Assembly: GCF_030272615.1 (NCBI RefSeq)
Contig: NC_081414.1
Location: 526,977,137 to 527,041,136 of the forward strand
From: Cryptomeria japonica
Lineage: Eukaryota > Streptophyta > Pinopsida > Cupressales > Cupressaceae
Direction of reading: 5' to 3'
Length of the DNA: 64,000 bases
The first letter of the stretch is position 1; the number at the start of each line of letters is the position of its first letter. Shown here piece by piece: positions 1-10,992 of this stretch. A model generated the notes under the pieces. The model was not told the origin of the DNA. It saw nothing but the letters and a program-made list of their open reading frames with translations, and ran no database searches. The translations under genes were made by a program, and so were the position numbers.

Positions 1-985
1 TCATCATGATGCGATCATGGTGATAGTTGACAAGTTGACCAAAGTGGCCCACTTCTCACCAGTTCGGATTACCTTCACAGCACTAGCAGTGGCACAGGTA
101 TTCTTGCAGAATATTATCAGACTTCATGGCATTCCATGCAATATTATTTCAAATAGAGATTCCCTCTTCACTTCTTCCTTTTGGAAGGCATTGCAGGCAG
201 CAATGGGTACCAAACTCAACTTTAGCACAACCTTTCATCCGAAAACGGATGGACAAATAGAGAGGGTGAACTAGGTGTTAGAAGATATGCTATGTATTTA
301 CGTCATGGATCATCAGACCAGATTGAAATAGTACCTCCTTTGGTAGAGTTTGTCTATAATCATGGGCATCACACTTCCTTGGGGATACCACCTTATCATG
401 CTTTGTATGACAAACCTTGTAGGATACCTTTGAGTCGGGACCGCATTGAGGATAGAGTAGCTAATGGTCCTGAGATAGTTCGAGATATGGAGCAGCAGAT
501 GGATTTGATTAGACAGCGCCTTAGAGAGGCACAGGATAGACAGAAGAAGTATGCAGATGCGAAGAGGATAGATCATAGCTTCATGGTTGGGGACATAGTC
601 TTCTTGAGAGTGTGACCGTATAAGAGTCCAATTAGTTATGGAAAGGGATCTAAGCTCGCACCTCTCTTTGTTGGACCATTTGAGATCCTTGAGAGGATAC
701 GACCAGTTGCATATCGTCTACCTTTTTCACCTAGCCTGTCACGCATCCATGATGTGTTTCATGTGTTAGTACTGAGAAAATATATTTATGATGAGTCTCA
801 TATTCTAGATTGGGATGCCTTGCAGGTGGAGTCGAACAGGCACTTGGCTTTGGAACCCATTCGCATTTTGGCTCATCGGACACTGTCTCTTCGAGGCCGA
901 GAGCTGGACCAGGTTAGGGTCCAGTAGGATTGTTAGGATGAGGTTACGACATCATGGGAGGATGCAGCACAGATGAGATCTTAGT
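1..985 (+). pseudogene. Chromovirus (Ty3/gypsy) pol 3' end: integrase core to chromodomain, decayed
   Basis: This is the end of a chromovirus polyprotein entering from outside the window. The integrase core is recognisable from VDKLTKVAHFSPVR (about 29-75), the S-x-R-D segment at 149-160 and HPKTDGQIERVN, whose Glu codon is 260-262. The integrase inserts the element's cDNA into the chromosome. The second catalytic Asp is replaced by Asn (codon 152-154), exactly 35 residues before the Glu. A TAG at 272-274 and a frameshift follow, then the integrase C-terminal region (292-612), a TGA at 613-615, and an SH3-like part with LAPLFVGPFEIL. The end (about 850-985) reads as a chromodomain, with V-Q-stop-D and TSWEDAAQMR matching the family pattern V-Q-W and T-W-E. 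The stops fit CGA to TGA and TGG to TAG changes. I am confident of the lineage; a Tekay-like subgroup is a guess. Confidence 0.88.
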
Positions 986-1027
986 AGCCCCATCTTTTTT
1001 ATGCAATCCAAAAGGAAGTTCATGCCT

Positions 1028-1039
1028 AGAGGGGGAGGG
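1028..1039 (+). other. Polypurine tract of the chromovirus
   Basis: The purine run AGAGGGGGAGGG lies directly before the LTR start TGTGAGGCCC at 1040. This is where plus-strand DNA synthesis is primed in LTR retrotransposons. The abutment is exact, so it helps fix the LTR boundary. Confidence 0.75.
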
Positions 1040-1866
1040 TGTGAGGCCCTACCCCGAGCCATCATAGCATTGCAGTTATTTTTCATGTTGGACCTATTAT
1101 TGATACTTTATTTTGATGCATTATAGATATAGATTCTATATGATCTAGTGATTGGATAACATTGAGATGGTGTATGTCATTTGTTTCTGATTTGCAGTAC
1201 TTTATTTATGATGTTAGAAATTATGGATGCATGGCTTATGAATGATTGAATTTCATGATGATTATGATGATGCCATTAAGTAAATTATTTCATGTGGATT
1301 TTATTGGATAATTGGTAATTTGATTGTTATGATTAAAATTATATGCAAAGTGTCTAAATTGTATCCTTTTTATATATTAATATTGCATGTGATTATTTGG
1401 GATTACTAATGTGCAAAGTAAGTTGTGTAGGAAAACTAATCCATGTGACCATGGAAACTATTCGGAGAATCAAGCTAAACCTATGTGCGTTTGTGAAGCC
1501 AAGGGTTGTCTATTTGGAGAGACAACACCTCATGTGTAATGTGTTTTGTTTGTAAATGTGAATGCTTGAATGTGTGTTTAAATTGAATTTGTTAATTCCA
1601 AAAAGGGACATTTCCATGTGTATTTAAGTATTGTGTATTTTTATGGTGTCACTTGACACTTGTGTTGTGAAGTGAGTTGGCAGTGACATGTCCCTTGGAG
1701 GGAATTTGTATAACCAATGCATTATTCAAAATATCTTAGTGTGGTCCCAAAAGATTCTTGGATAGAGAGTCATTAGAAAGGTCAACTCAAGTTTGACTCG
1801 TAGATAAACTTTAGGTGAGTTTCTAGAGGGTCAAACTAACTCCTAAAATTTATTTCTGATTATAGA

Positions 1867-1869
<3 letters not shown>

Positions 1870-1914
<45 letters not shown>
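1870..1914. repeat. (TA)n microsatellite
   Basis: An uninterrupted TA dinucleotide run of about 45 bp inside the chromovirus LTR. Confidence 0.95.
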
Positions 1915-1918
<4 letters not shown>

Positions 1919-3779
1919 CTTTTGAGGATTTCTCCTAGGTTAGACAACCTTCCAATTGAGTGTTAGTTGCTCTTCTCCATTTTATTTTACCTTTTTCAGT
2001 TGCCTCTTTTAGAAAGCATATAAGAGGTTGGGAAGACCAACCTATGAAATCTCACACCCTTTCCAAGAGGTTGGAAAGTGTGAGAAGAGTCTACTTAGGG
2101 AAGGGATTCAAACTTCGGATTTTGATCACCCACTCCATTTTTGGAGACTTACAATTCTTGTTGGAAGTTTTGGTTTTTGAGTTGCATTTCTAAGCTTTGG
2201 AAAGAAAAAGAATAGTGGATTGGGTAGCTCTCCTTCAACCTTTCCTCATTCCATTTGTAGGATTAAGGTTGGTAGTATTTCTTCCTTGCATATTGCATTT
2301 TATTGTCATTGTGAAGGAAAGATTTTATGTGCATTTTGCTTGTTGTTTATGTAGATTGGGAAGTTCAGTTTTGGAGTTCTTCCTTGTGTTCTTTTTATGT
2401 GTTGTATGGTTTATGTATTTTGGGTGTTTCAAGGCCATACTCACCCTTGGGAGGGTAGAGTAGCCTTGGGGGTGAAGGGTTGCTTGACAACCTAAGAGTG
2501 CAGAGACTCTCTTCTTAGAAGAGAGAGATACACAAGGGTTATAGGACCCTTGCTGCAATATTTTTATGTTAATGCAAAGGGGGTCATAAGGGGAGATATG
2601 GGCTTGAATGCCATGGGGGACATAAAGGTATTTTGGGACAAGTATGTGACTTGTGATGGTCTTACTTTGGTAGCCTTGTAAAGGCATTGGTTTCTCCTTC
2701 TTGCAGATCTCCTCTAGGTACTTGGTCCACCTTCACCCCACAAAAAAATAGTCACTTGGTGACATTGTTTATCTTTGGGTTGGGAGTTCAAGTGTTGTTG
2801 ATTTTCCTCTTGTTTTGTGTTTGAGATGTTTGTAACCCATTTAGCCTTGGTTCTCCTAGCTCGGGGGGGGCTTCATGTAAACCTAGGTTGGGAGGTGAAC
2901 CTCCATGGTTACAACCTACAAAGTTTATTTGCAGATTGCTCTGGGAATAAAGGATGGAGTAAAGTCAAACTTGTGCAAGTTTCCTATTTAATGCTTTGGG
3001 CATTCAAAGAAAAATGTATTTTAACAAGTCCTTATTTTTGTAGAAATGAAGAGGCTTGAGTTTGTAACTTTCTTATTATTGTGTAAAGGAATAAAAAAAA
3101 ATGTATATTTACTTTGAGTTTATTCATTGCAAAGAAATCAAAGAAGCATTTGAGTTTATTCCTATATAGTTATTTATTACTTTGAAATAGAGTAGGAATG
3201 GTAATCTTATTTTCTGTTTTATTATCTATTGAAAAGAAATGCATGTTAAAATGAAAAATGGTAGATAAACATTTAAGTCAAATCATTTATTTAATCTTAT
3301 CTTTTTCTGCAATGTGTTATGTTAGTTGTATAGTTGTTAATAGAAAAGAAATGTTTATTTCTGATTATAGATTAAACAAAAAAATATATATACTTCTTAG
3401 AGTTAGTCTTAATCTTATTCCATATTTGCATCTTGTTGTTATAATGGATAAATAAGAAATTAGACAGATAAATGCTACTGTAAAATAAAACATTACTGTT
3501 AAATTTATAAATCTGGAAATACACATTTTAGAGGAAATATTAAATCTACGCATTCTTAATTCAAAAAAAAAACTACATGTTTTGTATATATATATATATA
3601 TTGCCATTCCTTTAAACTAAGCTATTGTTTTAAAAAATAAATATAGATATACAAATACATATGTTGCATTTTAAAAATAAAAATACAGTGAAGTTAAAAC
3701 CTAAGCATGATTATGAATATACATTTATTCACAATCTAGTTCATATAAAATGTATGTACATAATTACACAATCATATAC

Positions 3780-3876
3780 ATATGTATAAATGTATATATA
3801 CACATATATACATGTATATATGTATGTATATATATGTATAAATATCTATATGTTTATTTATACATATTTATACATA

Positions 3877-3910
<34 letters not shown>
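3780..3910. repeat. AT/ATAC-rich repeat ending in a (TG)n run
   Basis: Low-complexity TATATG/TATACA sequence from about 3780, followed by a clean TG run at 3883-3910. It lies immediately before the GC-rich repeat at 3933. Reading frames crossing it are low-complexity artefacts. Confidence 0.85.
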
Positions 3911-3913
<3 letters not shown>

Positions 3914-3932
3914 ACTTGCAAGAAAAAAAAAT

Positions 3933-4110
3933 GACGCAGAGGTTTTGTGCCTCGCGGCACTGTGGGTCGGAACCCACAGAGCGGCTCCGACACAGAGGTT
4001 TTGTGCCTCGCGGCACTATGGATCGGAACCCACAGAGCGGCTCCAACTGCACTGTGGGCCGCGACCCACAGGCGCGGCCTCAGCCGCCCTATGGGTTGGT
4101 ACCCACAGCC
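3933..4110. repeat. GC-rich 56-bp tandem repeat with a hairpin in every unit
   Basis: Two tandem 56-bp units (3933-3988, 3989-4044) differ at only a few bases, and two shorter degenerate units follow to about 4110. Each unit contains a self-complementary core such as TGTGGGTCGGAACCCACA. Four such cores lie near 3961, 4017, 4053 and 4090; in the third, the loop differs (GGGCCGCGACCC) while the stem is kept. The block is strikingly GC-rich within an AT-rich LTR. Confidence 0.85.
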
Positions 4111-4245
4111 TTCCCCTGCGTGTTGCCGTCTATGCCCAGCAACCTTTGCCTCCGCCATTTCCTTGATCCGACGTGCCCTTGGCCAAGCCATTTCACCCTG
4201 CAGACACACACACACACATTTAAAAAAAGGATAGTTAGAAATAAA

Positions 4246-4273
4246 AACCCTAACCCAATTTCGGGTTAGGGTT
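4246..4273. repeat. Telomere-like perfect inverted repeat
   Basis: AACCCTAACCC and its exact complement GGGTTAGGGTT are separated by six bases, an 11-bp perfect stem. The sequence resembles two telomere-type units meeting head to head, but it is one short palindrome inside an LTR, not a telomeric tract. Confidence 0.8.
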
Positions 4274-4528
4274 AGTAATTAAAACAAAAAAAGATGCATA
4301 GGGTTAAGATATAAAGATGTAAAAGAAAAGTAAACCCTAATTAGGATTTAATTTTAAAAAAAGAAAGAGAAATAAAATAACAATAGAGGGAAAACCCCCA
4401 TTTAAAATAAAGTGAATTGTTTAAAGTAGTTAATTTTATAAAAGGACATTGGATATATATATATACGTGTTAATTTTCTTAAACGTTTAATTATGGATAT
4501 TGGATATATATATAATATCCATAATAAA

Positions 4529-4530
<2 letters not shown>

Positions 4531-4560
<30 letters not shown>
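4531..4560. repeat. (AT)n microsatellite
   Basis: A clean AT run of 30 bp; shorter TA runs lie just upstream (about 4453-4464 and 4503-4513). Confidence 0.9.
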
Positions 4561-4563
<3 letters not shown>

Positions 4564-5147
4564 TTTAATTTCTTGTTAAAGTATAATGATTATTTTAAAG
4601 ATAAAGGGGTAATTTATTGTTGAATATTAAACATTTAAGGGAGGTTTATTTCAACATTAATGTGAAGTTATTTGTTAGGAAATTATTATTTATTATTTAG
4701 TTAGCTTTAATAGACGAATTTAAAAACGTTATTCGCATTGGCTAAATTAATTATTTATGATTGCAATGGAATATGTATTATCATTTAACTTATTAGTATT
4801 GGAAGTAATTAAACACTATCAGGGATGAGTATTATCTCTAGGTTAAAAATTGAAGATTTATTTTGGGTTAATTAATTAATTAATTAATTAATTAAGTTGT
4901 GATGACTTCTAGGGCAAAATATTTCAGTGTTAAAAATGTAAACGCTATAATTGTTGAGTTAATTAAATTAACTATAGGAACCCATTCTTTTAATGCATGA
5001 GTTAACCTTTAGTGTAAACAAATTTAGTTATCACATCTTTTGATCGTAGAACATCTAGTATTTTAGTGCGTTGTTGCGATTTTGCCCAAAAGTTTGGGCA
5101 TGACAAGTTCTTAGTTAGGATTTTCGTTCGAAGACTACTCCTTGTAG

Positions 5148-5215
5148 TCGTGCAAGAGCGATTGAGGCATATAGCCCTACAAAGTACCAAGCAAGATGTA
5201 GTCACACAAGCGTGA
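5148..5215 (-). ncRNA. Two leader hairpins (Tat-0 copy of the CTTG pair)
   Basis: On the minus strand TCACG-CTTG-TGTGA (5215-5202) and a weaker TCGCT-CTTG-CACGA (5161-5148) occur in the same order as two perfect CTTG hairpins in the Tat-I leader. The first stem keeps five pairs with one G-T wobble; the second keeps only its outer three. The surrounding words (CTCAAT, GTAGGGC, GACTAC) are conserved too. I infer an RNA structure; no covariation test was possible. Confidence 0.5.
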
Positions 5216-5792
5216 TTGAGACCTAAAGGCCCTACAAAATGTCCAGTATGAGAGCGAACTCTTAAATAGCTCCGTCCTCCAGAATTTTGATCCCAAGAGG
5301 TCTATTTATTATAGTGAGTTAAAATTCTTGGGTTTTAGCCATACTCACTTAAGTCGTTCCCCTCTCACTAATGCCTGTGCAAGTGTGTCAGGCAAATCAG
5401 GAGGGCAGGCCCGCTAAATGTATGCACACAACAAACTAGAAAAGATTCGATGGTCTAGATTTATGATTGTCTATATAGACAAGAGAATACTCTCCTACCT
5501 CTACACTTTCCTCAAACACAAACAAACACTTTGTTCTTTCACCCCTAATTAAATCTAAGTGCCTAGAAAAAAGATTAAGAAAACACAATGTTTGGTCGGA
5601 TCTCCTTAGGCATCCTACAAAACAAACATATTAGTAGTCTTAAAGTTTGATCAACAAAATCTTTGAAAAGTGGAGTCTTGGGCCAACGTCCTTCAACAAC
5701 ACAGGTTAGCAGTCTCGGGTAATTCCTTGGACCAATCGAAAAAACCTACAAAACTCACAAAATTTGATTAGTAGACAAAGGTCTACAGAAAC

Positions 5793-6425
5793 TGCGCTCA
5801 TGCTCTTCTGCAGACACCTGCGTTGAAGCACCTGCACAAGCGTTGGAATGCCTGCGTATGCGCTACAGAGGGGCCGAAAAACAAAAATAAGGAAAAATGT
5901 AGAAAAGTACAGACAATTCAAAAATATAGAATATACCTAAACGATCGTGTTGTTTTGTTCCCAGTCACGCTAAAACGTGTGTGCTTGCACTGAAACAAGT
6001 TAGTACACACAAAACAAAAATTTGAAAATTTGAAAATTCAAAAACGAGCAGGAATCTGACAGAGTACCTACGCTATTCGCAAAGCGCTCGCGCCGAAGTG
6101 AGACTTCTAAAAATGAAAGGATGATTAGAGATAAAAACTAACAATTTTTTTTATTTTTAAATTTTTTTCCCTTTTTTGTGTGTTTTTAAGTTGTTAATTA
6201 TAAAATAAAAAATAGAAAATGGAATAATAAACGTGATGAAACCGAATGATGAAATGTTGTAAGAAGACGCGCTCGTGTTGATCTGCAGACCTACAAAATG
6301 GGCAGGTTAAAAATTAGAATTTTAAATCTTACGCGCTAAAGCGTGTGCACTCGTGCCAAAGGCCTTGTCACTCACATTGAATCTGAAGTGCTCATGCCAA
6401 TTTGTAGTCGCTCGCGGTGTTGACA
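5793..6425 (-). repeat. Degenerate iterated GC-core motif in the Tat-0 leader
   Basis: GC-rich words like GCGCTCATGC, CTGCGTATGCGCT, AAAGCGCTCGCGCC, GACGCGCTCGTG, GCGTGTGCACTCGTGCC and GTCGCTCGCGGTG stand out from an AT-rich background. Near 5793-5860 the copies fall about 20 or 40 bases apart (5793, 5833, 5853). Spacing elsewhere is not clear. It occupies the same place as the phased arrays in Tat-I, Tat-II and Tat-III. Confidence 0.45.
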
Positions 6426-6480
6426 CCTACGACTTAAAATTCATAAAAACTCTAAAAAACTGTTAAATTTAGGGACGTGG

Positions 6481-6498
6481 GTCCCACTGGGCATGCCA
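6481..6498 (-). other. Primer-binding site of Tat-0
   Basis: Minus strand TGGCATGCCCAGTGGGAC lies three bases inside the LTR end and differs from the Tat-II site by one base. It should pair with the 3' end of a tRNA to prime minus-strand DNA synthesis; which tRNA is not determined. Confidence 0.75.
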
Positions 6499-6501
6499 AA
6501 A

Positions 6502-7732
6502 TGAAGAGGGTGAAAATCAGGAAGGGTAGATTCAATGGTTAATATGCAAATAAACAAATCAAAATGCAATAAAAACCATTATACCTTACTAATTTACCTT
6601 CTCCTTCAAATTGCGCCTTTGATGAAGCCACATATGCGCCCCTCCTTGACTTGATTGGATTGGTTCCTTGCTTGAATGTGTTTGGCTCTCCCAAATGTAC
6701 ACAAAAGATGATTAAATGGATGAAGGATAGATGGATCGAGAATGGGATGGATAGGCAAGATGGAATTGCTAAAGGATTAAGTGAAGGATGAGTGGCAATT
6801 TTGCTAGAGTTTGGGTGCTATGAATGATTTCTAAACTCAAATGGGTAGCATGAACTTGGATAACTTGGAGATGGGAAATGAAAGAATGGAGTCTCTAATT
6901 TATAGAAGGAAAAGGAAGAAAATGAAGGACTAGAATTGATCCAAGATGGAGGGTCAAGATTGCATGTGAGCCCACACATGGACCAAGGGAGATCGACAAG
7001 ACAAGTGTGGAGTACAAGAGATATACCATAAAGGCATTTTTTGTCTCCACACTCCTCAAGGTTCATTGGGAAGGCTTCCAAATGCACCTAGGGAAGAGAA
7101 AAGGAATAAAATATTCCTTGATTGATAAGGAGAAGGAAATAAATATTCCTTAAAAGAATGCTCATAGGGATTGGAGGAATGGAAAGGAATTAAAAATTCC
7201 TTGGGTGAAAGGATACCTAGAGGAATGCGAGATTTTGAAAATCTAACATTCATCTAGGAAAAGGGAATTTAAGGAAAGTGGGTGAGTGAGGGGACAAGGA
7301 GTTGACTTTGTGGCTAATCATGAGGATGGGATTAGGGCAAGTGGGATTTGTAGGAGGATTTGACTAGGAGAGAGAATGAGTGGAGGGAATTGAAAACTAG
7401 AAGAATAATGATAAGTGAGATTAAGGGTGCTTCTAGAAGAATTAATTAGGTCAATGATGGATTAGGAAAAGGTGATTTGTAGGAATCACCTGGATTAATT
7501 AATTAATTGAGATTAATTAATTTAAGGGGGGATTTAGGAAGAATTAATTTTGGGGACTTTGGAAGAATAAGGCTAAATTGATTTATTAAATAAATCAATA
7601 ACAAGACTATAGTGACAATATTAATTAAATTCAATTGATATTGAGAAAGAATAGGGATTATTATAATAAATTAATTAATTATGTGAGGCAATTAAACTAA
7701 TTAATTAAAAATAATTAATTTAAGTGTCTACA
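6502..7732 (-). mobile_element. 5' LTR of Tat-0 (minus strand), 1231 bp
   Basis: On the minus strand the LTR starts TGTAGACACTTAAATTAATT at 7732 and ends CCCTCTTCA at 6502, followed by the primer-binding site. The start resembles the Tat-II LTR start (TGTAGACACC), and the AATTAATT-rich first part resembles the Tat-I and Tat-II LTRs. A TATA box is present. No second LTR of this family is in the window, so divergence cannot be judged. The several short reading frames here are not convincing genes. Confidence 0.75.
6897..6904 (-). promoter_or_regulatory. TATA box in the Tat-0 LTR
   Basis: Minus strand TATAAATT, about 0.8 kb into the LTR, in a position comparable to the TATA boxes of the other Tat LTRs here. 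It would mark the U3/R boundary region. Confidence 0.5.
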
Positions 7733-9257
7733 AAACCTACATGGACGTGATGAACAACTCTCTATTTAATTCATCGTTTCCTGGAATAATTGTAGAGTTG
7801 TTGTTGGGAAAATCTCCTTTGAGGTTTCTAAAGAAGTTATTACTTGATTGACTGGCCTTTCTTTGGAAGGAAGGAGATGGAAGTGGGTGATTCATGTGAA
7901 AAATAGTGACGGCCTCAATAGATTCTACAAGGGGAATGAGGCCCCTGTCAAACTGTAAGGTGGTTTTTCTAGAGAAGAACTCAAACATTCATGGTATGTT
8001 TAATGATAATGAAATATTTCACTCTTGAAGGCCGCCACAAAGTTTATTATTATGATCATTTTCCATTGCTAAATCATTTTAGGAACCATGATCTTTTATG
8101 TTTGCCTTTCTATCTGCTGCATTATCTGGAATGCTCTATCAAGGAAGCCCTAGACCTGAAGAATGAAGACAAAAAACCTTCCCCCCTCCACCAAGGTCTC
8201 ATTTACAAGTTCTACCGCTACCATTTGTCCTTATACCCCCTCATAACGTTATGCTAGTTCAACCCCCTCTGCATGTCTCTCACCCTTGGGCGACGTTTGC
8301 GAGTGGAGTGGCCCCTTCCAGATTTTTCTAGCTCTCCAATGAAGCTTTTATTTCTTCCCTACTCCCCTCTTCTTTGATTACCATCGCTAAGCTAAACCCC
8401 CTGCCTTCCCTTCCTCCTCTTCTGCTAGGGAGCGAAAACCCCTTTGCCCCAAGGGCAAGGGTAAATCTGTGGGTAAGCGGAAATGAATTGTGATCTATAA
8501 TCTATCTCGAAGGACACTTATGAATATGACCCTATCCTCAAAACCAAGGGAAGGAGAAGATCCCAAAGGCTTTCCTCCAAGGGTGCTAATGAGAAGAAGG
8601 ACAAGCATCAAATTGTCGTTGATGTTGAATATTATCCTAGAGTGAGTGAGGGTGGCAATAATTTAAATGAACCTGAGGGGGAAGAGATTGGTACCATTGG
8701 CGACATGGATGACTTTGGTCCAGGCCCTCAAGATTCAAAAGCAACAAATGAGCTCCCCGCTAAGAATTATGAAGATGCGGCCCTAGAGAAAATTATACAG
8801 AATGTGGTCCTAGTCATTTTGAGTGCTTCTAATTTGGATGAAGGGCTCAAGGTTGTTGTGGAAGAAATGGACAAGGGTAAGAAAAGAAACAAGAAAGAGG
8901 AGAAGAATAAACAAGACAAGAGATGCTCTCCCGTGGAAGAGAACCAATAAGAAATGCAGATGGATGAGAAAATGGAGCCCACTAACCACCCCAGGGATGA
9001 TGAGATTTTGGCCCCCAAATGCAAGGTCCATGAGTTGTGAGACTGCCTGGAAACTATTGGAATGGATAAGGAAATTCAGAATTTGAAGGAGGAAATAAGG
9101 GAGATGAAGCACAAATGGGTCATCAGAGACAAGCAGCTGGTCAACATCAACAAATTCTGCAAGATAATCATGCACAAATCAGCAATGACCCTTTGTCTCC
9201 TTCAGGACAAGGCTACTGATGATGATACAGACAAAGAGGCTTGCAGGGAACTCTACA
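7733..9257 (+). pseudogene. Decayed reading frame of unknown family, 5' part
   Basis: I do not recognise the family. A conserved-looking aromatic segment at about 8009-8150 (GRHKVYYYDHFPLLNHFRNH, then LPFYLLHYLE) is followed, after frame breaks, by one frame running from about 8500 to 9257. That frame has a basic patch (KTKGRRRSQRL near 8545), an acidic stretch, a lysine-rich stretch (about 8855-8930), a TAA at 8948-8950, a TGA near 9038 and a charged helical segment (MDKEIQNLKEEIREMKHKW) that could be a coiled coil. The frame is open up to 9257, where the solo LTR with its CTACA duplicate begins, and it resumes at 42336. It could be a transposon-encoded protein or a retroposed gene. Coding from 7733 to 7990 is only suggested. 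Confidence 0.5.
9253..9257. repeat. Left target-site duplicate of the 5 kb solo LTR
   Basis: CTACA directly before TGTAGTGCCC. The same five bases follow the LTR end at 42331-42335, 33 kb away. Confidence 0.88.
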
Positions 9258-10992
9258 TGTAGTGCCCCACCCTGACTCATCCTTCTCCTTGTACATTTAT
9301 AGACCCTATTGGCGTAGCTTAGTTTACTTTATAATAATATTTAATGGTATTATACTATGTGCTGACTCTATTTATATTTCAGATGCTTATGATGATACTT
9401 ATTATTGATGATCATATGATATGATGGATTTATATTAATGGTCTCTATATGCACTTGCTATGTTAGATGGATTATATGAATTATGGATTTTATAGCATTA
9501 TGATTATGCTAACCCTACTTCTTGATTATATGTGATGAGTGGGTTTTATGATGTGTTTGTTTATTGCGTGACTGTTTTCGTGAGTAGGGATGATGTCATA
9601 TCACTCATTGCGAGCATGATATGTTGTCACGATTCTCTACCATTTGCCTGTTCATTATGATATATATGTATCGTATATATTGTGTTTAGCATTGATGCAG
9701 GTTTGCAAGTACCAGACATCGACTCCACCTGGCTTCATAGGTCTGAGCGTATCATTAAATCCGTATGGAAAGTTGTCGGAGATGGCATGAGTTCCCTTCA
9801 TATATTGTAGGCTTGAGTTGTCTACCTTGGTCGTCAGTTGTCTTGGCATGATTTGCCATGTTAACCAGTGAGTTGTTGTCTTTTGATGGGTTGTGAGTAT
9901 GTGGTTATTTATTTAATTAATTAATGTTGAATTATATAATTTATTGATGATTAAATTAATTGTAGTTTAATTTGATTAATTATGATTTGATCGATTTATT
10001 GTTTAATTGTTATTTATTGGTTTGTTATTATTTGATATTTATTGTTTAATTATTATTTATTTATTTATTGTTTAATAGTGCTTTTATATTTTAATGTTGA
10101 TTTATATTTTATTTATGACTTCTATTTATTTATTTGGATTTAGTGTTTATTTATTAATTTTTTATTTATGGTTTACTTGGTATTTATTGTTTAAATAATA
10201 TTTATTCATTTATTTATTGTTGCTTTTATATTTTAGTGTTGATTAATATTTTATCAATGGCTTTCATTTATCTATTTGTTTATACCTTGGTTATTTAATA
10301 TTTATTTATTTGACTTTATTTTAGTTATTAGCCCATAATATTTAATAGGGCATGGATATTATTATTTGTGCATTGATAAATAAAAGTTTGTGTTATTTTA
10401 CTATATTCCTCTTGTTACTTGGTGAGTAATATTTTATATTATTTTAGCTATTTCTCTTGTTACAAGGGTAAGTGAGTTTATTGTTATTTCCTACCTACCG
10501 TTAATTGTTATTGGCTCAATATGTATTGAGGAAATAAAATATTATATGAGGTTGGGTAGGTAAGTTTTATTGGATTTTGGATTATTTTCATTGGCCAGTT
10601 TGGAGGCTTAGGTTTTTCAATTTAATTATTTTTATTCGGCAACTAGTGCATTGTGTCAAGTTACCATTCTCGAGATTTCTTTGCTTTTTGGATTTTGGAG
10701 CTTGAAGAATTTTGGCTTAGCTTGCTTGGATTGGTTTTGCGCTTCATCAAATTTTTCTTCCATCACTTCTAATCTCCAGGTTGGAGGTTCTTACCTTTGT
10801 ATTTTATTTTTAGAATATTGTTTGCGTCGTGTCTATAGAAAAATAATGTTTTTCGAGTGTTTGGGAAACACATTTATATTATATAGTTTGGGTTTTGATT
10901 TATTCTACGTGATTTGCATCATATAGTTTAAAACTTTAGTTGGGGGAAAAATAATCTCTTTTCATTGGTTGCGAGTTGTTGTGAATGGTAGG
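9258..10992 (+). mobile_element. Solo LTR, segment 1 of 3
   Basis: Starts TGTAGTGCCCCACCCTGACT and runs until Tat-I interrupts it. With 24345-27152 and 41869-42330 it makes one LTR of 5005 bp flanked by CTACA on both sides. There is no polypurine tract, primer site or internal region, so it is a solo LTR left by recombination between two LTRs. Termini and size resemble the chromovirus LTR at 1040-5105, so a chromovirus origin is likely but unproven. Content is AT-rich with many TTTATT words; no gene is visible. I assigned the strand from the resemblance to the chromovirus LTR ends. Confidence 0.82.
10988..10992. repeat. Left target-site duplicate of Tat-I
   Basis: GTAGG before the 5' LTR; the same five bases follow the 3' LTR at 24340-24344. 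Confidence 0.92.

Larger units (their letters stand above)
1040..5105 (+). mobile_element. 3' LTR of the chromovirus, about 4.07 kb
   Basis: The LTR starts TGTGAGGCCCTACCCCGAGC right after the polypurine tract and ends TTTGGGCATGACA, giving TG...CA ends. No long coding region is present. The expected target-site duplicate on the right would be AGTTC (5106-5110), but the left copy is outside the window, so the right boundary rests on the TGACA end and on the switch to homologous Tat-0 leader sequence just after it. The length is large for a plant LTR but matches the 5.0 kb solo LTR at 9258-42330, which has a similar start (TGTAGTGCCCCACCC) and end (GGCATTACA). It contains several microsatellites, a GC-rich hairpin repeat and a telomere-like inverted repeat. 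A nested older insertion inside it cannot be excluded. Otherwise I see nothing in it. Confidence 0.7.
5106..7732 (-). mobile_element. Tat-0: 5' end of a minus-strand Tat-type element, truncated by the chromovirus
   Basis: Read on the minus strand, this is an LTR (7732 to 6502), a primer-binding site (6498 to 6481) and a leader (6480 to 5106). The leader ends abruptly where the chromovirus LTR begins, so the chromovirus most likely inserted into this leader and the rest of Tat-0 lies left of the window. The primer-binding site matches that of Tat-II at 17 of 18 bases. The leader contains a segment homologous in sequence to the Tat-I leader (minus strand 5240-5140 against 12770-12865). No gag is visible here. 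The ORF-free stretch 5240-6480 holds a degenerate iterated motif and AT-rich sequence. Confidence 0.78.

Noticed and set aside
1960-2687. ORFs in the chromovirus LTR
   Set aside because: Low-complexity or hydrophobic translations without family likeness; both strands open by chance.
3790-4269. 159-codon ORF and its overlapping frames
   Set aside because: Made of microsatellite and tandem-repeat translation; no domain.
4246-4273. Interstitial telomere tract
   Set aside because: Only two units per side; too short to be telomeric.
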